A stretch of 64,000 nt of DNA, taken from Siphonodentalium dalli. Its lineage: Eukaryota; Mollusca; Scaphopoda; Gadilida; Siphonodentaliidae. The notes under the pieces were generated by a model, which saw nothing but the letters and a program-made list of their open reading frames with translations, ran no database searches and had not been told where the DNA came from. Position numbers and translations under genes: made by a program. Below are positions 1 to 11,195 of this stretch, piece by piece (the stretch's first letter is position 1; every line of letters starts with the position of its first letter). Location: positions 1,733,851 to 1,797,850 of the forward strand of contig CP136067.1 of NCBI GenBank assembly GCA_032622095.1, written 5' to 3'.

Positions 1-800
1 ACCCCTGTCCGGAAAAGCTTCTATCAATTAATATTGATTTTATTTCAAATATTAAATCGGGACCGTTTATGTTACTATTTTTAGAACAGACCATTCGGAT
101 GATACCATATTGCGATATAGAACGCTGGGCTGTTCCTGTGGCTACGCACCGAAAGTCAAATGTCCCAGATTGATTGTTTGTATTGTTCCACAGATATAAG
201 CGACAATGAGTATTACTATTTTAATGGCTTCGGTGGTCAAAAATATTTGATTCGAGTCGAGGAAGCCACCCATCAAAGCTCAGATTTATTAGATATCGAT
301 TTTAGAAATCTATTATTTTTCATTATCGGGAATAATTTCTGTCCCAGAAGTTTGCCGAAAAAGCCGACCGACATACTCTCGATACTAAATTCCATTGAAC
401 AAAATGTTGCTATACAACACATTTTGAGCAATTATATACGATAGTTCACAGTCGTTAGCATTATTTTTGGATTATTAATCGATTCTGATAATCAAAGTGA
501 CCTTTGATAAAAAAAAAAATTGTTGTTGGAATCTGTTGAGATGAGGACCCTCTGATCGGATTGAGTACCTTTAACGTTTATTTGCGATAAAATTGTACAA
601 TAAAATTTCTGGTCTCTGTTAACAGTAACCAATATTGTTCGTTAGCTGAACAAATACACCTGTTTAGACCAGAACATATTCGAAATAAAATGAATATTAA
701 TCGATAGAAGCATTTCCGGACAGGAGTATTCGATTCAAATCTAATATTTTCTACCCCGGTAACTATATAATGCATGTTTACAAAGAGATAATTCACCTAT
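1..800 (+). mobile_element. TTAA-family TIR element, long copy, cut by window start
   Basis: The two flanks of this element recur at 5801-6349 (same orientation) and 7475-8002 (inverted). All three share inner blocks such as TTTCCGGACAGGAGT and a terminal block AAGAGATAATYCACCT. This copy lacks its left end, which lies outside the window, but holds about 365 bp (roughly 208-571) absent from the other two. Those look like internal-deletion derivatives joined at GAGTA/TAACG. The extra segment carries most of a 94-residue frame. Right of the element the sequence resumes the 0.7 kb tandem repeat seen intact at 12434. The transposase superfamily cannot be told; the TTAA target is read from the other copies. 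Confidence 0.7.
160..444 (+). other. Unrecognised 94-residue open frame inside long TIR element
   Basis: The frame starts at an ATG inside the conserved flank of the element and runs through the segment missing from the two short copies. It has no motif I recognise (one CLYC pair near the start, then a fairly hydrophobic middle). Its position, in the part lost from deletion derivatives, is where an autonomous element would keep coding sequence, so it could be a fragment of a transposase exon. A chance frame in AT-rich DNA is at least as likely. Confidence 0.12.
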
Positions 801-2830
801 TGCAGGAAAAATACAAACAGTCACTAAAATGCTTAAAATTTCCAGGTTGTGTGATTAAATCTGAGTTTAAATCGTTATATATAGAGGATCTCAAACGAGT
901 TACTGTTTTATACGGAATTTATCAACCGAGTTCACTAAATTCGATTTGAGCCGAGGTTTACCGAGTCTCAAATAGAATTTAGTGGACGAGGTTGATAAAT
1001 TACGTATAAAATAGAACGAATTTGAGATACTTTTTATCACATGATCATATAATCGTTAAAATTTTATCGAAAAGAACAATAATTAACTGCAGCCAGCGAA
1101 CTGCGAACTTTGGTCCAAAGAGCAGCGTGACGTCATTGCACGCGACGATATTACACGTGTCTATTACGCTCGAATATTACACAGGAAAATAGTGCTAATC
1201 ATGTGATAAATATATACATGTATATGTAATTTTTATTGAAGAAACTGTGTTAAGCAACATCCACAATGCAGGAATGTAGAGACACTTGTGGGGAAGGGTC
1301 AGTTAGAATATGCCGATCCAGCGTGTGATTAACAGCCCCGCACATGTGTGTTATTGGCCTCTGGTATATGGCATACTTGCATACGTCGCGTAAGGATAAC
1401 AATTTGTATTTGACTGATCGTGCGATCATTACGCCTTTGCACTCGTCCGATATACTGCAACAGTAACTCGCGCCTGTGATTATGTGTATATATTTCGTAC
1501 CAAGCGTGCGATATTGATGTCGTGTCAAGTGCGTCCATATACGTGCGACATACAGTATATGGCACTAGTTTGACAATCCGTTAGTGGTATACTATGTTCA
1601 ATCGTGGCTAATTCTTAATATCACATTGCGATCTAGAGTTGGGGGAGCTCACATGGTTGCAACATCGATGAAATGATCCTGGCATATGGACTGAACATTG
1701 CTTTATTGACGTAGTAGCGCAGTGCACGAAGTGTACACAAAAATAAAGCCTTAACATTTTACATAACCAGTAATTGGGTACGTACAGTATTCTCGGCTAC
1801 GTGTATGACTGAATGTTTGTGCTGGTGGTTTTGGTGTCCGTATTAAATTGAAGCAGATATGACAATTATCGCAAGAAAAATACAAATGAAGTCACTAAAA
1901 TGCAGGTGTTATATAGTTGAATCTATGCGTATTTTTACCTGAAATTGAGCACTTTTATTCAAGAAACAGTGTTTGGCAACATCTATCTTGAATGGATATA
2001 GAGACATCGGTGGGGAAGAGTCAGTTAGAATATATCGATCGAGCTTGTGGTAAACAGACCCAATTGCATGTTTGTTACTGGTCGACAGTGTGTGATACTC
2101 ATGTATGCGTCTCTTAAGGAGAACAATAATGGTTCTTGTCATACTGTGCTATCCTACGCCATTGAAATCGTTCGATATACTGTTGTCAGTAACCCACACG
2201 CGTAGTTTTGTGGATATATCCCACACCAAGCGTGCGACATTGATATCGTGTCATAACTGTATCCATATGCTTGCGACATACACTAGTTATGGTAATAGTC
2301 TGTCCAACCGGTAGTGGTACATTGTATTCAATCGTGGCTACTTAATTTCACATTGCGTTCCCAAGTTGATCAACATATCCTGGTATATATTGACCGAACA
2401 ATGCTTTATTGACGTAGTAGCAGTGTACAAATTATTGAGGTAGGAACGCTTTGCACACAAAAAATAACGCCTTATAACGGTGTGACATAACCAGTAATTG
2501 GGTACAATATTCTCGACTCTGGTATGACTTAATTTTGAGAATTATGTCGCGTAAGGATGACACTTAGTGTATTGGCTGAACGTGCTGTCCTTATAAATTG
2601 CAATCGTTCGATATACTGATACCAGTAAGACACGCGTGCGGTTTTGTGTATGTATCCCACATATTGATATAGTTCATATGCTTGCGACATACACTGTGCC
2701 ATGGGTCTGTCAATCCGTTAATGCCACTATGTTCAATCGTGGTTAGTTCTTAATGGCACACGTGTGTTCTTTGGTTGGGATATGGGGCGAGCACCCATAT
2801 GCTTGCGACATGACTGTAACAGGCCTTGTT
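801..2830 (+). repeat. 0.6-0.7 kb tandem repeat, block A
   Basis: Diverged units in tandem. Landmarks that recur once per unit are ATACAAACAGTCACTAAAATG or close variants (806, 1878), a TGGGGAAGRGTCAGTTAGAAT block, CATATGCTTGCGACATACA-like words, a CTTTATTGACGTAGTAGC block and ACCAGTAATTGGGTAC (1766, 2490). The first unit is interrupted by a foldback insertion at 884-1217 and a shortened third unit follows 2520. The same units recur at 11265-14550. Short open frames on both strands here are not conserved between units, so I see no gene. Confidence 0.8.
884..1217. mobile_element. Foldback-type insertion in the tandem repeat
   Basis: Comparison with the uninterrupted unit at about 12530 shows extra DNA between CGTTATATATA and the AATTTTTATTGAAGAAA block. 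The insert begins with an imperfect palindrome of about 80 bp (925-1005, arms around TTATCAACCGAG and GAGGTTGATAAATT) and contains TTACACGTG and AATCATGTGATAA words. An inverted relative lies at about 9470-9785. It has no coding capacity, so it is a non-autonomous element. Its exact ends are uncertain by about 10 bp. Confidence 0.6.
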
Positions 2831-3345
2831 CCTTCAGATTGTGAACTGTACTATACTATATGACGTCACCATGTGCTTACACAATTCCCTCCAACTTATG
2901 CAAATAAGCATTTCCATCTCAGATTTGAATAGTTGGATATTTTCGGACTATTTGACTTAGCTGTGTATCAACATACCATGAGCTATACAGCACACTCTGT
3001 AATCACTCCACATGTAGTGCCGAATGTCAACACACAACTTTGAGCATGTTGTAATGTAATTTTATTATATCTCCACGCTGTCAAGCAGACAAGATCTTCG
3101 GTGTTACCAGTAAATACATCGAGTAGATACAATGTTGTGAAAATGTCAACAGTGTCGCACGAAAGAACACCTCTTCGAAAGTTCTATTTGAGCACAGGAA
3201 GACATGTCATTATTTCCCTTTATCTTTGTCACAGCAATTTCGTCGACTAATTTCGATACCGGTATAATTTAAAAGCGGTAATAATTATAAATGTATTTTG
3301 GATCGCAAACTGCCAGATTTAATCTACGTAGGCTTTATTACGTGT
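2814..3345 (+). repeat. Right part of segmental duplication (partner 14550-15050)
   Basis: From AACAGGCCTTGTTCCTTCAG onward the sequence matches 14550-15050 base for base apart from scattered substitutions and indels, including the CATGAGCTATWCAGCACACT and GTCGACTAATTTCGATACC blocks. Together with the tandem-repeat blocks this makes 801-3345 and about 12434-15050 two copies of one segment in the same orientation, 11.6 kb apart. No gene is seen. Confidence 0.8.
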
Positions 3346-3990
3346 ACGTATGGTCATATTAAGCCCACGTAGGGCTGGGCCGAAGGCCCAGCCCGTAGAG
3401 GGCTCTGAGTGTACTGGGAGCACACACGCGACGCTGGGAGAGCTGAATTGCAATACCGTTCCTTTGAAAATTTGTTTCTTAAAAATAGATGACCTTTGAC
3501 ATGCCCTATTGAACTCTTGGTATCGTGTTTCCGAGTCACCTATTTAGCGATTGGACGATCGCGTTTGTCTTAACCAATCAGAATTAACGTTGCTCACAGG
3601 CGGTTGTTAGGCAAGTGATGCTATTCAAACAAATGGAAATCGCCACCTCGGATTATTATTTCCACGAATTGCCAATTACAACACACGCGGTGGGCAAGAA
3701 CAAACTGCTTACATTATGATATACAAGGTGAGTACATGCACATGATCACTATCGGATGTAGGATGTACCATTATACGCCTCGTTTGACCGCGAATGTAAC
3801 AAATTCACTAATTGAGTAATTCCAGGCGAGGGCGTCTGTTGTTGTTTTAACTAAGTAACTTACTTAGTTCTAACTTCTCAGACTCAGTGACTCGGGTTCA
3901 AAGTCATAATTCCACGATTCACTCTTGCACCAAATTTCTAAATTACAATTTGAACGAATCAAGATCTACCTCGGTTGTGAATATACTTGT
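3340..3990 (+). repeat. CCAAT-containing promoter-like repeat, copy 1
   Basis: Related sequence recurs at 15806-16090 and 18950-19520. Shared order: a GC-rich hairpin (here 3372-3394, arms GGGCTGGGCC/GGCCCAGCCC with loop GAA), a GACGCTGGGA word, a TGACCTTTGACAT block, GCGATTGGACGATCGCG, TTAACCAATCAGAATTAACG (a CCAAT box in context), then TGCTTACATTATGATATACA followed by AGGTGAGTA. The last piece contains an ATG just before a perfect splice-donor-like site. This could be a duplicated promoter plus first exon, or simply a mobile repeat. I can see no continuing coding exon next to it. Confidence 0.5.
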
Positions 3991-5686
3991 GAGTACTGTG
4001 TACACAGCTAACAATTAATTTATGAACACAGTTTTGTCAAAGGTGTCACTAACTGCGACCAGACATTATTTAGACGGAACGGAAGCTCATCGAATTATCG
4101 CATTGTTGACTCGTCGACTGATAGAACACTGACACGCGGCGGTGGTAAAATGACTTTCACGATTATAATCCTGATGAGAAAGTATGGGATAATACAATAA
4201 GTCTGCCGTACATTACACTAGCTACAGTACAGTACAGTACCGTTTATTAATATTACAGTTTGTTTTGAAAATGTCAGAGCAAAACTGGTACATGTAACCA
4301 TTCTGCAATACCAAATGGCCTAACCTTAGGCTTCACCAGCTGTTCACCACTACTAGTATGTTTATGCAGTTCATTTTCAAGTTAATCATGATTTCAAGGA
4401 AATACCGTAGGGGGAATTGTCTTGGATCCAGCTATTATTTTTCGAAACTTTCAAAGTTTAGTAATTGATATTTTCCATTAATTTATGCATTGATCATCAA
4501 ATAAAATCACGTGAGTTTGAGTTTGATCCAAATATTTGTACATGTAATATTTAAAAAATATTATAATAGTCTCCCGTTGATATATTATATGAACATTATT
4601 ATTTTTCGCTCAGTTTTAAATTTACGCAACTACAGACACTGTTCTTAATCGATGTTGCAGATATATTTGAGAACCGACATGCACAACATACATGTAAATA
4701 TACTGCATGCACCAGTACATATAAAAAGGCCAAAAAAATATGCATGTTTCGACTGACCAAAATCCATGTTCAATACCTCAATCCTAATTTTATTTCTTCG
4801 TCTGACAGTGACAGCGATAATTTTTTGCCGAACATTACTGTTACACACAGTGACACTTTTACCTCTTCCTGTTATAAATACAAAACAAATTTAAACACAA
4901 CTCCATCGTGAAAACACTATACATTAGACCTATCATGTGAGCTGGCCTTCCATCATGATCAGTTAACCATGCATTTCTTCGGTTTCCCCATGTAGGCCTA
5001 TCAGTTAACCATGCATATCCATGTGTAAGCTGAGATATAAAATATATTAACTTACTGAATGCGAAATATTTATATGATTTGTGGTTATGTTAAACACCAA
5101 GTGGTTTGTCTTTCAATTCTTTTATTGTTTAGTCAGCCAACGATCAGTGAGAGTCAGTACAATTGCATATTTCTCCTTTTGTTTCGCACAAGGAGAACGT
5201 TTCTGAAAGTAAATTTATCTTCCCATATCCATGGTCAGTGGCTCAGTGGACACTGACCCCAGTGACAAGGCACTGTTCGTTGCAGTTACCATGGAACCGT
5301 ACATGTTAAAACTCAACCATTTTAAGTAACATGTACCACTGCAAACTTAGCATGAAAGATAAATGTCTTATTAGCATCATAGTAGTAACTGTTCAAATAA
5401 TTGAACACATGACCAATGCTGATAATACTCGAGCGTATTAGGCCAAAAAATAATAATACCTGTGGGATTGTGGGATAGACATATGTCCAGTTAAACTTTT
5501 CAGATGTCCATAATTTAACTGAGATGGGAAAGGTTATAAATATACCTTCGAAAATTTCAATATTTAATCAACTATTACAGTGACCATAAACATTTTGACA
5601 AGTGAAAATTTTGACACCCGCGAATAAAATATCGCGAGTAATTATCGGTGTTGGGGTAATCGCTCCTTTTTCCTGGGAAGGACTTG
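3991..5686. other. No gene recognised
   Basis: AT-rich, non-repetitive DNA apart from a short (GTACA)n-like stretch at about 4222-4243 and two copies of TCAGTTAACCATGCAT at about 4957 and 4999. The short open frames on both strands have no recognisable motif or splice context. Confidence 0.6.
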
Positions 5687-5758
5687 GCCAATGCATTCTC
5701 TTTTATATTATGCGAGGCGCCATATTGGCGACTCGCCTATATAAGAGAATGCACTGGC
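5687..5758. repeat. Dispersed hairpin element, copy 1
   Basis: The arms CCAATGCATTCTCTTTTATA and TATATAAGAGAATGCACTGG fold over a GCGAG/CTCGC inner stem. Relatives with the same arms lie at 12343-12408 and 25985-26165, each preceded or followed by a GTGCCAR or CACTGGMACA word. The next intact element (TTAA family) is inserted 43 bp downstream at a TTAA that also ends the 12.3 kb relative, so the two may be nested. Confidence 0.6.
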
Positions 5759-5800
5759 ACAGGGTTTGCAAAATTTCAGGAAGCTCCAGTTAAGAAAGGG

Positions 5801-6349
5801 TTAAAGATGGATTATCTCTTTAAATAATTTTTTTTAAATAGGTGCGTGGGTAAAAAATAATAGATATGAACTGAAGACCCCTGTCCGGAAAAGCTATCAA
5901 TTAATATTGATTTTATTTTGAATATTAAATCGGGACCTTTTATGTGTATTTTTAGAACAGACGATTCGGATGATACCATATTGTGATACAGAGTACTGGT
6001 CTACTGGACTGTTCCTATGGATCCTATGGCTATGCACCGAAAGTCAAATGTCCCAGATTGATTGCTTGTATTGTTGTGTTCCACTTATATAAGCGATAAC
6101 GAGTATAATTAACGATTATTTGTGACAAAATTGTACAATACAATTTATGGTCTCTGTTAACAGTAACCACTATTGTTCATAAGCTGAACAAACACACCTT
6201 TTTAGACCAGAAAATATTCAAAATGAAATTAATATTAATTGATAGAAGCATTTCCGGACAGGAGTCTTTGATTCAAATCTAATATTTTTTACCCCGTCCA
6301 GTAACTATATAATACGTTACATGTTTACAAAGAGATAATCCACCTTTAA
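5801..6349 (+). mobile_element. TTAA-family TIR element, short copy (549 bp)
   Basis: Both ends are visible. The left end is TTAAAGATGGATTATCTCTT and the right end is the inverted AAGAGATAATCCACCTTTAA, so the element sits between TTAA repeats like a TTAA-duplicating DNA transposon (piggyBac-like target choice, but the termini are not the usual piggyBac CCC). The body matches 1-800 without that copy's central 365 bp and matches 7475-8002 inverted. It has no coding capacity and is probably a MITE. Confidence 0.8.
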
Positions 6350-6837
6350 TAAATAGCATCAGCTTAGAAGCAGTATCAGCTTAGAAGATAATCAATATAT
6401 GTAGGAAAATCATTACACAGGGGTACTGTAACGTGACACAGGGATTGTCGGGGATAGGTGCTGATGATTTTAAATAATTAGCAATAAAAAGTGTTTATCA
6501 TCAGCTTAGAATATATGTAGGGGCAACTTTCTCAGGTGTCTCATGGAATAGGTGCAGTTTACCCCAGGTAAATCAAAGAGACACTAATAATTAGCTTGGA
6601 TGACTTGTAGGCACAATAATTATTTAACCCTCATAAAAGCAAACTCCTGGTATCCCAAATAGTAGTTACTGTTTATTTTTAATGCTTTTAAATTAAATGT
6701 CAGCAAATTTACATGGTTGTATTTGAGCTCGATAGTTCAAACTGCTCGGCATAAACAATGACGGTTAGTCGTTCCTTTTATTTAACAGTTCAAACTCCCT
6801 GAAAAGAAGCCATATAGTACTTACAATGCAGCATACT
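6350..6837. other. No gene recognised; short ATCAGCTTAGAA repeats
   Basis: The word ATCAGCTTAGAA occurs three times (about 6358, 6376, 6499) in otherwise unremarkable AT-rich DNA. Nothing coding is seen. Confidence 0.5.
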
Positions 6838-8037
6838 GGGAGGCCCTTTTCACATTTATTATTTATTTACGCTTAAGCTCAAATATTTGCGCTTAAGCAC
6901 AAATAACCTCTATCATTTGCGCTTAAGTGCAAATATCTACGCTTACGCATAAACAATATGTTCTTAAGCGCAAATCATTTGCACTTAAGTCCATTTGCGC
7001 TTAAGCGCAAATAAAAATTAATATGCATTGATTCCCCCTTGAATTAATTTCAAATGGCACAGGCCTAAACACATCACTAAAGTTTATATAGCCCACATAT
7101 GATCGAAACAATCCCCCAGTAACCCGAGATGTTTTATGACCATGGCAATGGTAAAGATCTGTGGAGGATATGTCTCTTTTATATAATATACTATATCTCT
7201 GGGACGGAGGCACAACTTCTTGGGGACAGGGATTCTGATATTATGAAAATAGGAATTTTTTTTCATCAACTTTCCAGTATGTATGGGCCACTACTACTGG
7301 TATGCCATGTATGGGCCCATGATAATATAATATGAGATGGACTCAATCATTCACATCAGAGGGATGTAAGGGAGTGTTAGGTATTTGCACTTAAGGGCAA
7401 ACAATTTGCGCTTAAGTGCAAATAAATTGATAGACACATATTTACGCTTAGGCTTAAGCGCAAATGATTTACACTTAAAGGTGGATTATCTCTTTGTAAA
7501 CATGTATTATATAGTTACCGGGGTATAAAATATTAGATTTGAATCGAAGACTCCTGTCAGGAAATGCTTCTATCGATTAATATTAATTTTATTTCGAATA
7601 TTTTATGGTCTAAAAAGGTGTGTTTGTTCAGCTAACGAACAATAGTGGTTACTGTTAAAAGAGACCAGAAATTATATTGTTCAATTTTGTCACAAATAAA
7701 CGTTAATTATACTCATTATCGCTTATATCTGTGGAACAAAACAATACATACAACCAATCTGTGACATTTGACATTCGATGCGTAGCCGTAGGAACAGCCC
7801 AGTGCTCTATATCGCAATACGGTCTCATCCGAATGGTCGGTTCTAAAAATAGTAACACAAATGGGCCCGATTTTATATTCGAAATAAAATCAATATTAAT
7901 TGATAGAAGCTTTTCCGGACATAGGTCTTCAGTTCATATCTATTATTTTATACCCTCGCAACTATTTAAAATTTGTCATTTAAAGAGATAATCCATCTTT
8001 AAGCGCAAATAAATAATAAATGTGAAAGGGGCCTCCC
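6838..8037. mobile_element. Foldback element with TTAA-centred palindromic arms
   Basis: The left end GGGAGGCCCTTTTCACATTT (6838) is mirrored at the right end by AAATGTGAAAGGGGCCTCCC (ending 8037). Inside each end is a cluster of degenerate copies of the self-complementary word TTGCGCTTAAGCGCAA (6868-7018 and 7381-7474 plus 8003-8012). About 360 bp of non-repeated sequence separates the arms (7019-7380). A TTAA-family MITE (7475-8002) has inserted inside the right arm, exactly at one of the TTAA centres. No coding sequence was found. The target duplication of the outer element is not clear. Confidence 0.75.
7475..8002 (-). mobile_element. TTAA-family TIR element, short copy, inverted (528 bp)
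   Basis: Reverse complement of the 5801-6349 copy, with the same termini. The flanks read ACAC-TTAA ... TTAA-GCGCAAAT, which restores the host arm word ACACTTAAGCGCAAAT if the element and one TTAA are removed. That directly supports TTAA target duplication. The 86-residue frame at 7731-7991 is the complement of element body and is not conserved in the other copies. Confidence 0.82.
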
Positions 8038-8161
8038 ATATAGCATACACTTGAACTTGATCAATTGATTAGTTGTGCAACCCCACTTGTTAAATTCATG
8101 TTTATATTGTGTACATGTATGTATTATTGTATACTTAAAGTGTTTTATTTTCTCTTTTCAG

Positions 8162-8289
8162 GGATATTTTGGATCTACATCCTACTTATCACACAAACTA
8201 TATCAACTATCAGAAGTTCAACTCTGTGATCTGACATTTACTGGTTCTGAATACATTTTGAAAAGGCATCAGACAATTTCCTTGGACAG
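8162..8289 (+). CDS. Weak candidate exon, product unknown
   Basis: A strong pyrimidine tract and acceptor (TTTTCTCTTTTCAG) precede an open 128 bp stretch ending at GACAG followed by GTGTAA, a plausible donor. The frame continues open on both sides within an 88-residue frame (8075-8341). The encoded peptide begins GYFGSTSYLS and has no motif I know. AATAAA-like words lie further on (about 8844 and 9002). With no neighbouring exon or homology this may be chance. Confidence 0.18.
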
Positions 8290-8341
8290 GTGTAAAAATA
8301 AAATTCACAATCAGAGATTAAATGGAACTGTTGTATCGTGA

Positions 8342-9034
8342 CTATGATGACACAAATGTCAAATCAATATATTCTGTGGGCTGTCGTGGTGGTATGTTCT
8401 TCACATCAAAGACAATATCAACATCAAGCACACAAACCTTGAAATTTCAGCTTCCTTATAATACTACTAGTAGAAGGAAATGATGAGAACACAGGATAAC
8501 AGAAAATACATCATCGATTCTAAATTATATTGGAGGTAGTAATATGTGTATTAGTACACAGTATAGTGATTCTTGACCTGAAGTCACAAAGGAATTCACT
8601 CCAGGGAGCTGATCAATGTGTATTTATTTATTCAGTGCAACACATATTATGAAAGTACATGTTATTGATCCACTTGTTCTAAGGAAAATATACACAGCTT
8701 CAATTCTGGAGAATGTATATCTTGTTCTATTACGTTTGGAAAGTGTCATAATTTACACTTGAAGGCGCCTGTGCATGTATGACTAACAGAAAGTGTAATG
8801 GAAAGACATGAAGACTCCTGGGTGATGAGATTGCCTTCTGATTAATAAAATATTGGTGCCAACAATATGATCGTATTATTTTGAACTATATCCAAATTCA
8901 CCAACAAGCAATATTGTTATTAGAATGAAATACAGCCATCATACCGGTTGTTATTTTTTCATTCTTGCCACATTTGACATGTTCCAGGGGTCAGCGTGTG
9001 CAATAAAGAGAGGATATACAACGAATACCCAGTT
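8342..9034. other. No gene recognised
   Basis: AT-rich single-copy-looking DNA. I see no repeat shared with the rest of the window and no supported open frame. Confidence 0.5.
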
Positions 9035-9785
9035 AAATGATAACGGAATTTACAAAACGAGTCCAGAAAATTAGATCTGGACGAGCCTTTGTTGAGGTCG
9101 AGACCTAATATAGTGGACGAGTTTTGTAAATTCTGCTATAGTCTATACTCTGAGTTATAGATTATATTTATTACATGATCTAAAGCCTCGACAAAACCTA
9201 CTTAAATCAACAAATGGGGCGCTAAACTAACATCGGCTTCTATAAGACATGCGATGACTTATCATGTAACTGTGCGTTATTCCCAGATAAATAAAGACAC
9301 TTTGATGTATTTAATGGTGTATATAATGACATAACTTTTCAAACTCTTCATGATTATACCTGGTTGGAAAAAATATTGGAAGGCATAATATACGTGTAAA
9401 TAAAGAGTGTAAATATACGACAGACCGGAAGTCACCTGGCACTATTTCCTGTTATTAAATGAACGTTTAATATCACAATTTATCACATAATTAACACACA
9501 CAACCAGGTTCATAATTATTGGTAAGACACACGTGTAATATTAGCACGTGCGATAACGTCACGCCATTATTTAAATGACTTGCGATTGCTGAAGTTTATG
9601 ATAGCTGTCTTCGATGAATACTTCGCGTTTATTTGATCATGTGATAACAGGTATCTCAAACTCGTTCTATTTTATTCGTAATGTATCAACCTCATTCACT
9701 AAATTCTAATTGAGCCTCGGTAAACCTCGGCTCAAATCGAATTTAGTTAACTCGGTTGATAGATTCCGTATAAAATATAACATCG
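9035..9785. mobile_element. Element with two inverted hairpin modules
   Basis: 9035-9180 (GGAATTTACAAAACGAG ... GACGAGTTTTGTAAATTC) and 9640-9785 (imperfect palindrome around GTTGATAGATTCC and ATGTATCAACC) are hairpin modules of the kind seen in 884-1217, placed as an inverted pair. The stretch 9470-9785 matches 884-1217 on the opposite strand, including ACACGTGTAATATT and TGATCATGTGATAA. No protein is encoded. Likely a non-autonomous foldback transposon. Confidence 0.55.
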
Positions 9786-9870
9786 GTGCTATGGTCCCAA
9801 GTTTATGAAACTCCTGCGATCCCATAAGAAAAACAATGCAACATATGAGGTATTTCGGTTACGTAGCGTT

Positions 9871-11195
9871 TTTCCGAAGACCCATAACTCCGAAGGTCCG
9901 ATTCTCCGACGCCCCGATTCTCCGAAAGCCCATAACTCCGAAGTCCCGATTCTCCGAAATCACATAACTCCGAAGACCCGATACTCCGAAAGCCCATAAC
10001 TCCGAAGGCCTATAACTCCGAACGCCCATAACTCTGAAGGCCTATAACTCCGAACGCCCATAACTCCGAAGGTCTATAACTCCGAAGATCCGATTCTCCG
10101 AAGGTCAGATTCTCCGAAAATCATGTTTTATCGCTTATTAAATAGTGTACAGTCCAGTGGCGGAGTCAATGGGGCCATAGGGAAGACCGCCCCCAAAAAA
10201 CATGTCAAATGTCATGTAAACGTCCGGAAATCCCTCCTAGGCATTCAAATATTCACAGTGTTCCTGCCCAGGGGAGCCCCAGGACCAACGATTGGGGGCG
10301 ACCCCTCCCATGCATGCGCTCCCCAAATCAGGCCTTCGTGATATGCTTTCGGCATATCATATGCATGATATATCCACCACATATCCCCCACATATGCTAA
10401 TTAATGTGCACCCCTAAATGGGAAACCTGGCTCCGCCACTGGTGTGCACCGGGTATATTATAACGAAACGCTGCAAGAATGTCAGAGTAGCCTAACATGC
10501 ACAGGGGCGAACGGGGGCCAAATGGGAAGAACTCGCCCTTTTTTCTGGCGACTGAAAATACAATAAAGTTCATTTTATATATGAAAACGGACAAGTTCTT
10601 CCCCGTTCACCCCTGTACATTTTACTCTGGCATCTCATGGGCCAACGTAACGTTATAGTATCTGGTGTATAGTCAGTGGCGGGCCAGGATTCCCATTTAG
10701 GTGGGGGCAGTAGGAAAAGTTTGAATATTTTGATGCCCCATGAACGATTTCCGGGCGTTTACGTGACATTGGACATGTTTTGGTAGGGGCCCATATTGTC
10801 TGAAATAGCAAGTAGAGGTTTAATGGGGGCAGTAGGAATTTTGGGACCCCTTGGCTTCGCCACTGGACTGTACACTATTTAGTAAACGATAATACCCCGA
10901 TAAAACAAAATCTTCGGAGAATAGGACCTTCGGAATTATGGGCCCTCGGAGAATCGGGCCTTCGGAGTTATAGATCTTCTGAGAATCGGCCCTTCGGAGT
11001 TATAGGTCTTCGGAAAATGGCCCTTCGGAGTTGTGGGCTTTCGGAGAATCGGATCTTCGGAGTTATGGGCCGTCGGAGAATCGGATCTTCGGAGTTATGG
11101 GCCGTCGGAGAATCGGATCTTCGGAGTTATGGGCCGTCGGAGAATCGGATCTTCGGAGTTATGGGCCTTCGTAGTAATAGGTCTTCGGAAAATCG
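9871..11195. repeat. 1.3 kb nested palindrome with minisatellite arms
   Basis: The left arm (9871-10118) is a degenerate 16-18 bp minisatellite built on CATAACTCCGAAGGCCC and GATTCTCCGAAG. The right arm (10911-11195) is the same minisatellite reverse-complemented. Inside these the match continues: TTATCGCTTATTAAATAGTG and GTACAGTCCAGTGGCGG (10128-10163) mirror CGCCACTGGACTGTAC and ACTATTTAGTAAACGATAA (10858-10892). The centre has two further inverted pairs, one with TGGCGGAG termini and one around CAGGGGCGAACGGGG (about 10500) and CCCCGTTCACCCCTG (about 10601). The overlapping short frames in the arms are consequences of the minisatellite. Confidence 0.8.
10154..10866. mobile_element. hAT-like TIR termini (CAGTGGCGG) nested in the palindrome
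   Basis: CCAGTGGCGGAG at 10154 pairs with CTCCGCCACTGG ending 10442. A second related pair is TCAGTGGCGGGCC at about 10673 and CGCCACTGG ending 10866. Both ends carry the gene-poor, C/G-rich flanks (CCCATTTAGG or CCTAAATGGG) typical of a short non-autonomous element. CAGTGGCG is a common hAT terminus. No transposase is encoded. Whether this is one or two insertions is unclear. Confidence 0.5.

Noticed and set aside
9803-10000. Overlapping 64-residue frames on opposite strands with internal repeats
   Set aside because: They come from the CCGAAG minisatellite arm of the palindrome.
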